A stretch of 64,000 bases of DNA from Lactuca virosa (lineage: Eukaryota; Streptophyta; Magnoliopsida; Asterales; Asteraceae). A program made the position numbers and the translations under genes. Shown in pieces: positions 63,845 through 64,000 of this stretch. The DNA is taken from positions 76,916,010-76,980,009 of the forward strand of contig CAKMRJ010004445.1 of the NCBI GenBank assembly GCA_928212115.1, given 5' to 3'. Each line of letters opens with the position of its first letter. Within the stretch, counting starts at the first letter, position 1. A model generated the notes under the pieces. That model did not search any database, was not told the origin of the DNA, and saw only the letters and a program-made list of their open reading frames with translations.

Positions 63845-64000
63845 TTGATATCAAGTTTTTTGGTTTTTTTCTTTCTAAGATCCCACAGACTATTATATGC
63901 TTAAAGATTTTACATGCTTGTTTTTCATTGTTCTTAAGGTCATTTCACAGGAACAGTATGGTGGTATGTGAAGTCATTTTGATCCGTTTGATTTAGGATA

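Overview
This is a stretch of a flowering-plant nuclear chromosome that is mostly transposable elements. I infer Asteraceae, probably a lettuce-like species, from the style of the retroelements (Ty3 LTRs opening TGTAACACCC, clustered ACTCGTCGAGT and CCACGACGTGG words). That is family knowledge, not a database match. No tRNA, rRNA, organelle or bacterial signal was seen. Two host loci are supported: a nine-exon phosphatidylinositol transfer protein (PITP) gene on the minus strand (29518-33523) with an 8-nt microexon, and a broken F-box/DUF295 gene at the right end (62215-63844).

Left block (1-24541) is a nest. A LINE (7634-7986, resuming 23112-24541) is split by a complete 15.1-kb SIRE-like Ty1/copia element (7987-23111: two 608-bp LTRs, target duplication ATTTC). 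That element is itself split by a solo Ty3 LTR (9325-11352, duplication TAAAT). The LINE is cut on its left by the 3' end of a Ty3 element (4117-7633), which received a minus-strand copia element (1-4116). Coding regions here are decayed.

Middle block (24542-42479): a decayed harbinger-style ORF interrupted by another solo Ty3 LTR (25831-27893, duplication CTGTG); the PITP gene with a foldback insert in an intron; a Mutator-type MITE (34523-35048); the tail of a LINE-like reverse transcriptase (about 36920-37258); and ACTCGG-rich foldbacks (37976-39024). The rest is AT-rich and largely unassigned.

Right block (42480-64000): a minus-strand copia element with a nearly intact RT/RNase H but an internal deletion fusing gag to integrase (42480-47721); the 3' end of a Ty3 element with a 2.4-kb LTR and a 36-bp minisatellite (47727-50689); the 3' two thirds of another copia element (50690-55404) whose LTR matches the one at 3336-4116; a long AT-rich interval; a solo LTR with GGGGC hairpins (59542-60200); and the F-box locus.

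The most unusual signal is in the LTRs. Three Ty3 LTRs carry clusters of short near-palindromes of the form 5-bp arm, one central base, 5-bp arm, usually with a CG-N-CG core. The word differs by LTR (CCACGACGTGG, ACTCGTCGAGT, TCACGTCGTGA). In all three the words come in pairs whose starts lie 20-22 bp apart, just upstream of the TATA box. Two LTRs have a second cluster several hundred bp downstream. The flanking sequence aligns between LTRs while the words differ, as if fixed slots hold exchangeable words. The ACTCGTCGAGT word with the same spacing also occurs in the leader of a Ty1/copia element.
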